A stretch of DNA of 64,000 bases from the NCBI RefSeq assembly GCF_009755275.1, contig NZ_WQLA01000001.1, positions 620,001 through 684,000 of the forward strand, read 5' to 3'. Each line of letters begins with the position of its first letter. The first letter of the stretch is position 1. A program made the position numbers and the translations under genes. Shown here in pieces: positions 46,363 to 55,849 of the stretch. The stretch is from Mucilaginibacter aquatilis. GTDB lineage: Bacteria > Bacteroidota > Bacteroidia > Sphingobacteriales > Sphingobacteriaceae. The notes below the pieces were generated by a model. That model was given only the letters and a program-made list of their open reading frames with translations, was not told the origin of the DNA and did not search any database.

Positions 46363-47226
46363 TTACTGGACTGTTAAATAAGGGCGCGCTTTTTTTAACG
46401 TTGCTAAATCAATGATAGCTACGTTGCTTAGTTCATTTACCGAATCATAATCACCGTGCTGCTTTCTGTACTGTACAATTGCATTGATTTGCTTATAGCT
46501 TAAGTAAGGAAAGTTCTTAAGATCTTCGTACTCGGCAGTATTTACATTAAACTTCTTTACTCTCTTCTTGTCAACGGTAAATTGTTGCTGTATATCCTTG
46601 TAATGCATTTCATCTAAGCCAAACACCTCTGTAAGCTGCTGCTTTTTATAAAAGCCACCAAGCCGTGTACGATATTGGATAATACGACGCGCAAACGCGG
46701 GGCCAATACCTTTAAGCTTAGCTAAAGTTGCTGAGTCGGCCGTATTAAGTTCTACCACTAAACGGTGTTCAGCAATGTTTAACTGTTTGCCGGCAGGTAA
46801 ATCAATGTAAGGCTCCAGGCGTTGATAATCGCCTGCACTAAGGGTGTACATCTTCTTAACATCGGCTTTGATATTGAAATTGCCTCCACTGGCTTCATAG
46901 TTCTTAATCCCCTTAATTTGCCGTACCGACAACCCGAGCCGTTTCCAACTTTCGACCGGTAATTTATTAGGGTTAAACTTAAAAGGCTTTACCTGCAAAT
47001 GTGCACTTGCTGTTTCTCTTTCTTCATTTAAGTAAGGCTTTACGCCTGCACGCTGTAACTCGGCAACAGCTAAATCAACCTTTTTAAAATTAACCGGCTT
47101 TTCAACATTTAAGCGCCTGTTAATTGCTGGAGCCGCCAATGCCCCGGCTATAAGCAACACCAATACAATTAGTCCGTTCCATTCTGTTTTGGTTAACAGC
47201 AGGTAATTTTTGATGCGTGCTTTCAC
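46363..47226 (-). CDS. ComEA-like protein with helix-hairpin-helix repeats
   Basis: 287 aa with a GTG start. A transmembrane anchor spans about residues 17-33 (GLIVLVLLIAGALAAP), and the remaining part would face the periplasm. Helix-hairpin-helix units follow one another: a degenerate first (LPVESWKRLGLSVRQIKGIK), the canonical LNTADSATLAKLKGIGPAFA with RRIIQYRTRLGGF, and VNTAEYEDLKNFPYLSYKQI with NAIVQYRKQHGDYDSVNEL. HhH units bind DNA backbone without sequence specificity, and ComEA proteins capture incoming DNA during transformation. Whether this protein works in competence is inference, since no other com gene is adjacent. It diverges from the acyltransferase gene at 47285 across a 58-bp shared promoter region. 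Confidence 0.85.
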   Translation of the reverse strand: MKARIKNYLLLTKTEWNGLIVLVLLIAGALAAPAINRRLNVEKPVNFKKVDLAVAELQRAGVKPYLNEERETASAHLQVKPFKFNPNKLPVESWKRLGLSVRQIKGIKNYEASGGNFNIKADVKKMYTLSAGDYQRLEPYIDLPAGKQLNIAEHRLVVELNTADSATLAKLKGIGPAFARRIIQYRTRLGGFYKKQQLTEVFGLDEMHYKDIQQQFTVDKKRVKKFNVNTAEYEDLKNFPYLSYKQINAIVQYRKQHGDYDSVNELSNVAIIDLATLKKARPYLTVQ

Positions 47227-47284
47227 TTATACCTAAATAAAAGGTTAAATTAGTAATTTTATAAATTTACCTACGTATATAAGC

Positions 47285-49039
47285 ATGAAGATTATAACCA
47301 CAGATGAATTTGCTAAGGCCACCAAGCTTGATAAGTTGCGTATGCCCGGCCTGGCAGCTTTACTGATGGAGTTAATGAAAATTAACCAGGTTAATGATTT
47401 GTTTGCCAAGGCTCAGCCCAAACAAGGACCTGAGTTTGTAGATGCAATACTGGAGGGCTGTGGCGTTACTGTAGATTTTGACGAAAGCGAGCTGCGGAAT
47501 TTGCCTGCTGATGGTGCCTTTATAGCCATTGCCAATCACCCCTACGGCGGAATTGAGGGCATGATATTACTTAAAATATTATGTATGGTTAGGAAGGATG
47601 CCAAACTGATGGCAAACTTCCTGCTTAAAAAAATACCCAATCTAGCCGATTACTTTATAGCCGTTAACCCTTTTGAAAACGTTGAGCATTCATCAAGCAT
47701 CAGCGGTATTAAGTCGACGCTGGAATTACTCAGAAACGGAACACCTATAGGAATATTTCCGGCTGGTGAGGTGTCAACTTATAAATTGAACAGCAAACAG
47801 GTTACCGACCGTATGTGGCACCCGGTGGTTGGAAAGCTAATTGCAAAAGCCAAAGTACCGGTAGTACCCATTTATTTTCATGGCAACAACGGCCTGCTAT
47901 TTAACCTGCTTAGTTTAATACACCCTACCCTACGCACTGCCAAGTTACCATCAGAATTATTCAACAAACAGGGACATACCATAAAGCTACGTATTGGTAA
48001 GCCTATTAAGGTTGAAGAAATACCCAACTATAACAACGTTACGCAGCTGCTAAATTTTTTACGCGCCAAAACCTATGCGTTAGGTACTGGTCTTGAAGAT
48101 GAGAAGCGCCTTTTTAACCCACGGAATCTTTTTAAAATAAAAAAAGAGCCGAAAGAAATTGTTGCGCCTACCATGGCCGAGCTCATGGACAGGGAGTTAG
48201 TTCCGCTGCGGGAAAACTACAGGGTATGGACTGAAAAAAACTATGAGGTATTCATTACCCCAACAGCGCTTATTCCTAATATCATTCGTGAAATTGGACG
48301 TTTGCGCGAGATTACGTTTCGTGAGGTTGGCGAAGGAACCAATAACAGCACCGATTTAGATGAGTATGATATTTACTATCATCACCTATTTATTTGGGAT
48401 GTTGACACCAAAAGAGTTGTTGGCGCCTACCGTATAGGCATGGGCGATGAAATATTTGACAGCTTTGGCAAAAAGGGCTTTTACACCGCTAACTTATTTA
48501 AAATTAAATCACAGTTTAGTGATGTTTTGCAAAGCAGTCTTGAACTTGGCCGCTCATGGATCAGGAAAGAATATCAGCAAAAAGCCCTTCCACTGTTTTT
48601 GCTTTGGAAAGGTATATTAAAGTTTGTTATTGATAACCCCAGGTACCGGTATTTAATTGGGCCGGTAAGCATAAGCAACACCTTTTCCAAATTCTCTAAA
48701 TCGTTAATTGTTGACTACATCACCCGCCATCATTTTGATCATGATATGGCGCAGTATGTAAAGCCACGCAAGAAGTTTAAAGTTGACTTTGCCAGCATTG
48801 ACACTGAATTGCTTATGGCCGGTGAAGAAAACTTTAAAAAGCTTGATAACCTTATATCTGAAATAGAAACCCATAATATTAAGGTGCCGGTACTGTTAAG
48901 GCAATACATATCGCTCAACGCGAAAATTATTTGTTTTAATATCGATCCAAAGTTTGCAGATTGTTTGGACGGTTTCCTGGTACTTGATTTACAAAAGGTG
49001 CCTAAAGATGTATTGGAGAAGATTGGTAGAAATCTATAA
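47285..49039 (+). CDS. Two-domain acyltransferase, PlsC-like N-terminus and GNAT/OlsB-like C-terminus
   Basis: 584 aa with no signal peptide; membrane-associated enzyme. Residues about 70-280 form a lysophospholipid acyltransferase domain with the catalytic His in IANHPYGGIEG (a family variant of HX4D in which Glu takes the acidic place) and the GIFPAGEVSTYK motif. Residues about 315-560 resemble OlsB/hemolysin-type N-acyltransferases: EITFREVGEGTNNSTDLDEY, DVDTKRVVGAYRIGMGDEI, LELGRSWIRKEYQQ and RYRYLIGPVSISNTF. This order matches OlsF-type bifunctional ornithine-lipid synthases described in Bacteroidota and Serratia, from memory. If so, it makes an amino-acid lipid; the amino acid (ornithine or glycine/serine) is not shown. 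It is followed by a strong terminator. Confidence 0.8.
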   Translation: MKIITTDEFAKATKLDKLRMPGLAALLMELMKINQVNDLFAKAQPKQGPEFVDAILEGCGVTVDFDESELRNLPADGAFIAIANHPYGGIEGMILLKILCMVRKDAKLMANFLLKKIPNLADYFIAVNPFENVEHSSSISGIKSTLELLRNGTPIGIFPAGEVSTYKLNSKQVTDRMWHPVVGKLIAKAKVPVVPIYFHGNNGLLFNLLSLIHPTLRTAKLPSELFNKQGHTIKLRIGKPIKVEEIPNYNNVTQLLNFLRAKTYALGTGLEDEKRLFNPRNLFKIKKEPKEIVAPTMAELMDRELVPLRENYRVWTEKNYEVFITPTALIPNIIREIGRLREITFREVGEGTNNSTDLDEYDIYYHHLFIWDVDTKRVVGAYRIGMGDEIFDSFGKKGFYTANLFKIKSQFSDVLQSSLELGRSWIRKEYQQKALPLFLLWKGILKFVIDNPRYRYLIGPVSISNTFSKFSKSLIVDYITRHHFDHDMAQYVKPRKKFKVDFASIDTELLMAGEENFKKLDNLISEIETHNIKVPVLLRQYISLNAKIICFNIDPKFADCLDGFLVLDLQKVPKDVLEKIGRNL

Positions 49040-49055
49040 CATTACACACTATTTG

Positions 49056-49092
49056 AAAAAGGCCAATCAGCAATGCTGGTTGGCCTTTTTTT
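49056..49092 (+). terminator. Terminator of the acyltransferase gene
   Basis: A stem of 11 core pairs (GGCCAATCAGC / GCTGGTTGGCC, one G-U pair) with a 3-nt loop, flanked by five A on the left and TTTTTTT on the right. It lies 17 bp after the stop codon. Confidence 0.93.
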
Positions 49093-49110
49093 ATGATACA
49101 CATTAAAAGC

Positions 49111-49143
49111 AAAACGGCCACCTGCAATGCAGGCGGCCGTTTG
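49111..49143 (-). terminator. Terminator of the beta-helix lipoprotein gene
   Basis: A stem of about 13 pairs (ACGGCC.CCTGC / GCAGG.GGCCGT with one mismatch) and a 3-nt loop. Read on the minus strand it is followed by TTTTGCTTTTAATG. It is placed back-to-back with the + strand terminator at 49056-49092 in a convergent junction. Confidence 0.85.
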
Positions 49144-49170
49144 TTTTAAGAAAGGTATACGTTGTTAATA

Positions 49171-50586
49171 TTATTTTACAGCACCCGGAGTGGTGTAAGG
49201 TAAGTTTTGAGGATCAAAGTGAGCCCAACCAGCAGCCCAGTTCTCAGCACCGAATGCACCTTTGAAAGCTACTTTATCAAAGAATGCATCAGCATAAGCA
49301 CCTGTGAAAGCAGCACCTGCTAAACCAACCGAACCGGTTTTTTGAGTAAATACAGGAGTACCAACACGACTGCCACCAGCTAAATCAGCTGCAAATTTGT
49401 AAGGCTCATTGTATAATGCGTTAGCCAAATCAGCAGAGATTGCGTTTCCGCCAGCATTAATTTTATCAGTTACAGCTTGTAATGCAGTAGCATTAGTTGC
49501 TCTGATTGGTGTAGTACAACCGTATATAAGGTTGTTAAGGAACAATGATGTGTTACCGGTTAATGCACCGCTTGAATTACCTAAAGCATCATCATAAAAC
49601 ACACCAACTGTATAACCTGCCAATACTGAATTGCTAAGGCTCATAGCAGAGTTACGGCGAATTTGAGCTGCATTTTGGTAGTTAGCATTTACGCTTGGAG
49701 CCGAAGTGGCTGTACCTTGCAGGTGCTCACGCGGACCTAAGATAGTTACGTTTGAGAATAAAGCTTTAGTTTGAGGAGTAGCTGAAGTACCACCAGAGTT
49801 GTTATCAGATTCGAAACCGTTTGAACCAGATACGTCGGCAGTTGAAGCTAAACGCTGAGCTAAAGCAAACTGAATTTTACCTGAGTAACCGTTATCGGTA
49901 TCAAAGTCATCGTCCCAGGTAGCAATAGCTAATAAATATTTAGCGTTTACAGAACCACCAAACCACTCGTATGCATCGTCACCTGAACGGTAAACCTCGA
50001 TGTGGTCAATTGTAGTACCTGAACCAACGCTACCAAAAGTTAAACCGTTGATTTCGTTATCCGGACCAAGTGGAATACCAGCAAACTCAATACGAACGTA
50101 TTTCATTACGCCAGAGTTATCGGCATCGTCAGTACCACCATGTTTAGCTTTATCAGTAGCGTCAGATATACCTTCGATGGCTACAGAAGCACCAATGTTA
50201 TTATTTGCTTTACCTAAAAGGATAACACCGCCCCAGTCGCCTTGTGAACGGCCACCTGCAGAAGCATTAGAAGTAAATACAATTGGTTTATCTACGGTAC
50301 CGGCAGCGTTTATTCTGGCACCGCGGGTTATAATTAATGAACCTTTGGTTGATTTCTCGCCTTTAATGATTGTTCCGGGCTCAATGGTTAAGGTTGAATT
50401 GTTAGTTACAAACACGTTACCTCTCAACAACCAGATTTTATCGGCAGTAAGGGTTCTGCTGGTAGTGATATCACCAGACAGTACGTTATCTTCCGAAACT
50501 GCAGGTGCGCTATCGTCACTTGAGCAGCTTGATGCAATTACCATCAATCCTAAAGAGGCAAGTAAAAAGAATTTCTTAATGTTCAT
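49171..50586 (-). CDS. Lipoprotein with beta-helix-like repeats, partner of the adjacent TonB-dependent receptor
   Basis: 471 aa from the ATG at 50586; a TTG 27 bp upstream is unlikely. The lipobox is A-S-S-C (Cys21). After SSDDS, the protein shows stretches of beta-helix character: LTIEPGTIIKGEKS, GSLIITRGARINAAGT and GDWGGVILLGKANN. Asp-rich loops follow (SGVMKYVRIEFAG, GDDAYEWFGGSVNAKYLLA, TWDDDFDTDNGYSGK), which may bind Ca2+. No enzymatic motif is seen. Such proteins commonly follow a TonB-dependent receptor in Bacteroidota and could serve as its substrate-binding surface partner, as SusD does for SusC. The receptor gene ends 107 bp upstream and the pair is probably co-transcribed. Substrate unknown. 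Confidence 0.8.
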   Translation of the reverse strand: MNIKKFFLLASLGLMVIASSCSSDDSAPAVSEDNVLSGDITTSRTLTADKIWLLRGNVFVTNNSTLTIEPGTIIKGEKSTKGSLIITRGARINAAGTVDKPIVFTSNASAGGRSQGDWGGVILLGKANNNIGASVAIEGISDATDKAKHGGTDDADNSGVMKYVRIEFAGIPLGPDNEINGLTFGSVGSGTTIDHIEVYRSGDDAYEWFGGSVNAKYLLAIATWDDDFDTDNGYSGKIQFALAQRLASTADVSGSNGFESDNNSGGTSATPQTKALFSNVTILGPREHLQGTATSAPSVNANYQNAAQIRRNSAMSLSNSVLAGYTVGVFYDDALGNSSGALTGNTSLFLNNLIYGCTTPIRATNATALQAVTDKINAGGNAISADLANALYNEPYKFAADLAGGSRVGTPVFTQKTGSVGLAGAAFTGAYADAFFDKVAFKGAFGAENWAAGWAHFDPQNLPYTTPGAVK

Positions 50587-50692
50587 CTTTTGTGTGAATT
50601 TATTTCGGTTCAAAAATCGCGGTTGTATATAACGTTAATGTTATGTTGTATTTAACTTATTATGAGCAAAGTGTTTACTTATTGTTAAGCCC

Positions 50693-53503
50693 TTAAAAGT
50701 TGTAGCTGAATACAAATGAGTAATTGCTACCGTATTTAAAGCGGCTAAGTGTCTGGTCGGCAGCCTGATCGTATTTCTTGTTACCATCACGATCAAAGTA
50801 AAACAGCGAGCGCTGATTAAGAATATCGTTTGCATTCAGCTTAAGCTCACCACGGCTTTTAAGCACTTTAATGCCTAACTGTAAATCAATAACGTTACGC
50901 GGAGCTTCCCAAATTGCCGGGAATATAGGACCACCAACTACGTTGAGCCTGCGGCCAACAACGTTGTACAGAGCGTTGAACGTTACCTTATTTTCAAGGA
51001 AAGTATGCATTAAGCCGGCGTTAACTACATAAGGTGCCTGGCCAACCAAAGGTCTTTCTGAATAATTAAGGTTTACACCTAAGTCGGGGTTGGTTGCTTT
51101 TGATTTTATCAACGATACGTTGGTGTACAGCGTAGTGTTTTTAAGGAAATCAGTGTTTGATATAAAGCCCAGTGAATGGCGTAACTCAAACTCAGCACCG
51201 TACACGGTTACCTTTGGTGAGTTACGATACTCGATTTGCCTGTTTGAGCCCTGATCAAAATTGTAGGCTTCTATGGCATTCTGGAAGTTTTTGTAGAAAC
51301 CTGAAACAGAGATAATTTGACCGGCAGAAGGGAAAAATTCATAACGCAAATCAAAGTTATCAATGAGCGTACGCTTTAAGTTAGGATTACCTGTTATAAA
51401 GCTTACCTGCTCATAATCATAATAACCAAACGGCGCCAACTCTCTGAATTCCGGACGTGCAAGCGTACGATAGTATGCCAAACGAAGGTTAGCTTTAGGC
51501 GTTAAGCTGTAAGTAAAGTTTGCTGATGGCAATACGTCAACGTTGCTTAGTTGTGCTCTTGATAACGCCGATTTACGCAGGTTTTGCAAATCTAAGTCAA
51601 AGTGTTCAACACGTACACCCCACACTACTCTTAGCTTATCGCTGAGTTTATTATCTAACATGGCGTAGCCTGCGTTAGTCATGGCGTGGCCATTGTATGA
51701 CTCATCAAGGTAGCTACCCGGAATTTCACTCAAGCGGTAAACATCACCACGGTCAATCAAATCTTGGCCGTAAAGTGTGTTTAGTGGTCTTTGTCTTATT
51801 TGCTCTAAATCATCAACGTTATTAGGTAACAAACCTATAAAGCGTACGGTGAAGCCACGATCGCGGTATGATGAATTTAAACCGGCTTTGAATGTTGCCG
51901 AGTTATTAAACATTTTCAGAGGTGTTGAATAATTCAAGTTACCTGAATAACCGTTTTCGCTCATGTAGGTAAACATGCGGGCATTCTCCTTACCTAATGT
52001 GGTGTTTTGAGCAAAGAAAGGAGCATTACCTGTAGCGTTTATATCACGCACATAGTTAGCCTTACGTTGGTCAGGCTGATCATTTAAGGTATTGCTGTAG
52101 CTGGCAGACCAAGTTAACTTGCTTCCTTTTTCGCCAAAAGAGTGTGTACCTTCAAGTGTTGATTTAAATACGGCTTTTTGTATAAGGTCAAAAGCCGAGA
52201 AGCGTACCTGGCTGGTGATGTTTTCATTTACACCTGCTCTTGAAAGGTACTGATCATCATAAATGCGGTTATAAGTATTTTTAAGGGTAATTTTATTTTT
52301 ACCCCAGGTATATGCAAAGTTTGCCAGTGCACCTACGTTAGTTGAAAATTTATAAACCTGGTCGGTAAACTTGTTACCATAAAACTCGCGAAATAAATCC
52401 TGATAATAGTTTTGCGTATTGCGGTAGCTTAATGATACTGTTGCACCAAATCTGTTGCCGGTTTTTTCGAAATCCTTCACACGACCAACGGTTAGTTGGT
52501 AGTTTTGTGAAGGCAGAGCTTTTTTATTGTAAACGTTCCAGTCTTGCTGTAAGCTTTTGATAGCTGCAGTATTTTGTGACGTTGACAAGGAGTTATTCAC
52601 CAACGCTTCTGAACTTGGGAAGGATGACGGAAGCTTTTTGTCACCATTGTCAAAACCAAAGTAATCGCTGGTGTTACGCTGTCCGCTCTTAAAATCTTTA
52701 AAAGTTGATGCGGTGTTGTAACCTGCGCCCACACTCACCGAAGTATAATTACGGTCCGGAATATCTTTAGTGGTAACCTGTACCGAACCACCAGCAAAAT
52801 CACCAGGAAGATCAGGAGTTGCAGTTTTGTTGATAATAAGGTTATCAACCATGTTTGATGGTACAATGTCAAATGAGAAAGCCTTACGGTTAGGCTCGGT
52901 GCTTGGCAGTGGAGCGCCATCAAGGGTGGCATTGTTATACCTGTCGCTCAATCCACGTACAACCACAAACTTATTGTCTTGTACGGTAACACCACTCACA
53001 CGCTTCAACACATCGGCAGTGTTGCGGTCAGGTGAACGGCGTATAGCCTCAGCCGATATACCGTCGGTTACACGGGCACTATTTTTTTGTTGTGCATATA
53101 ACGAGTTTGCAGACTCCTGGCGGGCTGTTGCTCTTACCGTTACTGCAGCTAACTGCTGGGTTGCCGCTTCGGTCAACACTATATTTAAAGTAGTTGGCTG
53201 TGCGGCTTTAATAAGTATTTCAGATATCTGCTTGTTTTGATAACCTACGTAACGCACTAAAACGCTGTGTGTTCCTGCAGGAACATCGTTTATAGTATAC
53301 TCACCGTTAACATTGGTTGCCGCACCACGGGTAGAGCCTTCAACCAAAATTGATGCGCCAATCAGCGCTTCGCCTGTTTTCTGATCGGTTATTTTACCGG
53401 TAAGCTTACCGGTGCTTTGAGCATGTGCTAAACTAAAAGATGCTGTAAGTAACAAACACACTGTTAGTTTAAATAAGGTAATAGCTAATTTTTTCACTTG
53501 CAT
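50693..53503 (-). CDS. TonB-dependent outer-membrane receptor
   Basis: 936 aa. The signal peptide is residues 1-29 (ending LAHAQ). Residues about 31-115 are a carboxypeptidase-regulatory-like domain (LTGKITDQKTGEALIGASIL). The plug domain follows (ARVTDGISAEAIRRSPDRNT, ADVLKRVSGVTVQDNKFVVV and RGLSDRYNNATLDGAPLPST), typical of FecA-like or CirA-like receptors rather than SusC (no SusC signature VVVGYG). The remaining 650 residues form a barrel ending in the aromatic FVFSYNF. Its cargo cannot be read from sequence; metal complexes, peptides or glycans are possible. It is paired with the lipoprotein downstream, not with a SusD, so this locus is separate from the pectin SusCD. Confidence 0.9.
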   Translation of the reverse strand: MQVKKLAITLFKLTVCLLLTASFSLAHAQSTGKLTGKITDQKTGEALIGASILVEGSTRGAATNVNGEYTINDVPAGTHSVLVRYVGYQNKQISEILIKAAQPTTLNIVLTEAATQQLAAVTVRATARQESANSLYAQQKNSARVTDGISAEAIRRSPDRNTADVLKRVSGVTVQDNKFVVVRGLSDRYNNATLDGAPLPSTEPNRKAFSFDIVPSNMVDNLIINKTATPDLPGDFAGGSVQVTTKDIPDRNYTSVSVGAGYNTASTFKDFKSGQRNTSDYFGFDNGDKKLPSSFPSSEALVNNSLSTSQNTAAIKSLQQDWNVYNKKALPSQNYQLTVGRVKDFEKTGNRFGATVSLSYRNTQNYYQDLFREFYGNKFTDQVYKFSTNVGALANFAYTWGKNKITLKNTYNRIYDDQYLSRAGVNENITSQVRFSAFDLIQKAVFKSTLEGTHSFGEKGSKLTWSASYSNTLNDQPDQRKANYVRDINATGNAPFFAQNTTLGKENARMFTYMSENGYSGNLNYSTPLKMFNNSATFKAGLNSSYRDRGFTVRFIGLLPNNVDDLEQIRQRPLNTLYGQDLIDRGDVYRLSEIPGSYLDESYNGHAMTNAGYAMLDNKLSDKLRVVWGVRVEHFDLDLQNLRKSALSRAQLSNVDVLPSANFTYSLTPKANLRLAYYRTLARPEFRELAPFGYYDYEQVSFITGNPNLKRTLIDNFDLRYEFFPSAGQIISVSGFYKNFQNAIEAYNFDQGSNRQIEYRNSPKVTVYGAEFELRHSLGFISNTDFLKNTTLYTNVSLIKSKATNPDLGVNLNYSERPLVGQAPYVVNAGLMHTFLENKVTFNALYNVVGRRLNVVGGPIFPAIWEAPRNVIDLQLGIKVLKSRGELKLNANDILNQRSLFYFDRDGNKKYDQAADQTLSRFKYGSNYSFVFSYNF

Positions 53504-53698
53504 ATTTTTGATGCAGCAAAATTATTAGCGCAACATTAGCTCATTGTTATCATCAAATTAACTGTACAATTTCTAATTGTTAAATTAAAATTAAGAACCA
53601 TTGTAAAATCTTGATAAATAGAGAATTAAGTCAATAGTTAATTTTTTGAGATTAAGTTAATGTCATTAATGGCAGTAACTTATGATCTTAAAATACTG

Positions 53699-54193
53699 TT
53701 AATGCTTGAAATTCAATTTCTTGATGATGGAAACAATTAACCATAAAGGGGCTAACATTAACAAACGTAAACGCCTGTTAAAATTAAATGAACGGTATGT
53801 TAAAAGCTGCAAGGCCAGTCCAACTATTAAGGCGACTAATCCAACCAGCCACAACTCAGGCCCTCCTGCTTTCTGCCAGCCTTCTAACTGAATGATACCG
53901 TATGAGAAAGCAAAAAGCATAAAAAGCATAACATATGATACCAACGGCGATAAACGCAACAGGTAATAAATACTGAACGCTATTAAAAAGGAAGCCCAGT
54001 TAATGTATCCGTTATAACGCCCCAAAAAGCTGATATAAGGAAACGGCAAAGCCCATATAAAAGTAACAAGGCCAAACAAGGTTAAAACTATGGCAAAACA
54101 TAGCACAGGCACAGGCAGCATGAATTGCTTCTGCACCAAACTGTATTCATCGAAATGCTTGTCAACCGGTCTTAGTTCTGCTTTAGGAGGCAT
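53699..54193 (-). CDS. Integral membrane protein resembling DUF962/Mpo1 but lacking its histidines
   Basis: 164 aa. Four to five hydrophobic segments are visible (about residues 26-50, 65-82, 86-103, 115-135 and 144-160). The order PVDKHFDEYSLVQKQF, then WALPFPY, NWASFLIAFSIYYLLRLSPLV and LLMLAPLWLIV parallels Bacteroidota DUF962 proteins (Mpo1-like fatty-acid dioxygenases). In those a His-rich motif follows the first Tyr and another lies near the C-terminal loop; here both are replaced by non-ligand residues. It is therefore either a divergent or non-catalytic relative, or an unrelated protein. It is transcribed alone, divergent from nothing obvious, with the rny terminator just upstream of its start. 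Confidence 0.6.
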   Translation of the reverse strand: MPPKAELRPVDKHFDEYSLVQKQFMLPVPVLCFAIVLTLFGLVTFIWALPFPYISFLGRYNGYINWASFLIAFSIYYLLRLSPLVSYVMLFMLFAFSYGIIQLEGWQKAGGPELWLVGLVALIVGLALQLLTYRSFNFNRRLRLLMLAPLWLIVSIIKKLNFKH

Positions 54194-54202
54194 AGTATTA
54201 AT

Positions 54203-54234
54203 TAAAAAAAGCGACAGGAATCATCCTGTCGCTT
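54203..54234 (-). terminator. Terminator of rny
   Basis: A perfect 11-bp stem (AAGCGACAGGA at 54209-54219 with TCCTGTCGCTT at 54224-54234) and 4-nt loop, followed on the minus strand by a run of seven T. It lies 22 bp after the rny stop codon. Confidence 0.93.
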
Positions 54235-54256
54235 GGTTATGCTTTATTGCAAATAA

Positions 54257-55819
54257 TTATTTAGCGTAAGATACCGAACGCGTTTCGCGTATTACGGTAA
54301 CCTTAATTTGACCAGGATAGGTCATTTCAGTTTGTATACGGTTTGATATATCTGCGGCTAGTACTTCTGATTGCGCATCAGTTACCTTTTCGCTTTCTAC
54401 TACTACGCGCAGCTCACGACCAGCCTGTATAGCAAATGTTTTTTCAACACCCGGGTATGAGAGTGCCAGTTCTTCCAGCTCTTTCAAGCGCTTTATGTAG
54501 CTTTCAACAACTTCACGGCGGGCACCCGGACGAGCACCTGAAATAGCATCACAAGCCTGAATAATAGGCGATATCATTGATGTCATTTCAATTTCATCGT
54601 GGTGGGCACCTATGGCGTTACATACTTCAGGATGTTCTTTATATTTTTCGGCCAGTTGCATACCCAATATTGCGTGCGGCAATTCTGGGTTATCATCAGG
54701 AACTTTACCAATATCATGCAGTAAGCCGGCACGTTTAGCCAGTTTAACATTCAAGCCTAATTCGGCTGCCATGGTAGCACAGAAGTTAGCAACCTCGCGC
54801 GAGTGCTGTAACAGGTTTTGCCCGTAAGATGAACGGTAACGCATACGGCCAACCATGCGTATAAGCTCAGGGTGTAAACCGTGAATACCTAAATCAATAA
54901 CGGTACGCTCGCCAATCTCTACAATCTCCTCCTCAATCTGCTTACGTGTTTTGGCCACTACCTCTTCAATACGTGCAGGGTGAATACGACCATCGGTTAC
55001 CAAACGGTGCATTGCTAAACGGGCAATTTCGCGTCTAACCGGGTCAAAACCCGAAAGTATAATAGCCTCAGGGGTATCATCAACAATAATCTCAATACCG
55101 GTTGCTGCTTCTAACGCACGTATGTTACGGCCTTCGCGACCAATGATACGGCCTTTGATTTCATCATTTTCAATATTGAAAATTGATACCGTATTTTCAA
55201 TCGCACTCTCAGTTGCGGTACGCTGAATGGTTTGAATAACTACCTTTTTAGCTTCTTTGGTTGCTGTAAGTTTAGCCTCATCTACAATGTCTTTTATTTG
55301 CATCATAGCTTTGGTACGTGCTTCCTCTCGTAAGGTATCAACCAATTGATTTTTGGCTTCTTCAGCAGTTAGTCCTGCAATAGTTTCCAGTTGCTGAACA
55401 TGCTGTTGTTTTAAGTGCTCAACTTCTTCCTGCTTTTTGTGCAGTATTTCGTTCTGCTTTTCCAGGTTCTTACGCTGGTTTTCCAGTTCGTTATCCTTGC
55501 GGTTTACGTTTTCAAGCTTTTGATTGAGTGACTGCTCTTTTTGCTTGATAGAATTTTCGCGCTGATTGATGTTATTATTTTTAGCGTTTACCTCTTGCTC
55601 GTGTTCGGCCTTAAGCTGCAAGAACTTTTCTTTGGCCTCAAGCAATTTATTCTTTTTAAGAATTTCAGCGTTGTTCTCAGCGTCTTTCAGAATTTTCTTA
55701 ACCTTATTCTGAGCTGCTACTTCCTGTTCCTTAAATAGCTTCCGGAGCAGGAACCGGCCTATCAAAGTGCCAATGATGGCACCTACGAGAAGGCCTATAA
55801 TGGTGGATAAAAGGTCCAT
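54257..55819 (-). CDS. rny: Ribonuclease Y
   Basis: 520 aa from the ATG at 55819, the usual length; a longer in-frame start upstream would enter the RNA region. It is a membrane-anchored endoribonuclease that starts mRNA decay. The transmembrane helix is residues 3-24 ([20 protein letters not shown]), followed by a long coiled coil (about 30-190, rich in Glu/Lys). The KH domain contains [20 protein letters not shown], and the HD domain holds [12 protein letters not shown], with HD as metal ligands, plus IGAHHDEIE. The C-terminal sequence matches the family through [19 protein letters not shown]. It is the last gene of a housekeeping run on the minus strand. Confidence 0.97.
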   Translation of the reverse strand: MDLLSTIIGLLVGAIIGTLIGRFLLRKLFKEQEVAAQNKVKKILKDAENNAEILKKNKLLEAKEKFLQLKAEHEQEVNAKNNNINQRENSIKQKEQSLNQKLENVNRKDNELENQRKNLEKQNEILHKKQEEVEHLKQQHVQQLETIAGLTAEEAKNQLVDTLREEARTKAMMQIKDIVDEAKLTATKEAKKVVIQTIQRTATESAIENTVSIFNIENDEIKGRIIGREGRNIRALEAATGIEIIVDDTPEAIILSGFDPVRREIARLAMHRLVTDGRIHPARIEEVVAKTRKQIEEEIVEIGERTVIDLGIHGLHPELIRMVGRMRYRSSYGQNLLQHSREVANFCATMAAELGLNVKLAKRAGLLHDIGKVPDDNPELPHAILGMQLAEKYKEHPEVCNAIGAHHDEIEMTSMISPIIQACDAISGARPGARREVVESYIKRLKELEELALSYPGVEKTFAIQAGRELRVVVESEKVTDAQSEVLAADISNRIQTEMTYPGQIKVTVIRETRSVSYAK

Positions 55820-55849
55820 TTTGGTGTTTGTGTGATGTATATATATGTT

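Noticed and set aside
53504..53698. Small ORFs between the receptor and the membrane protein
   Set aside because: The spacer is A/T-rich with stops in all frames and no ORF of credible length or composition.
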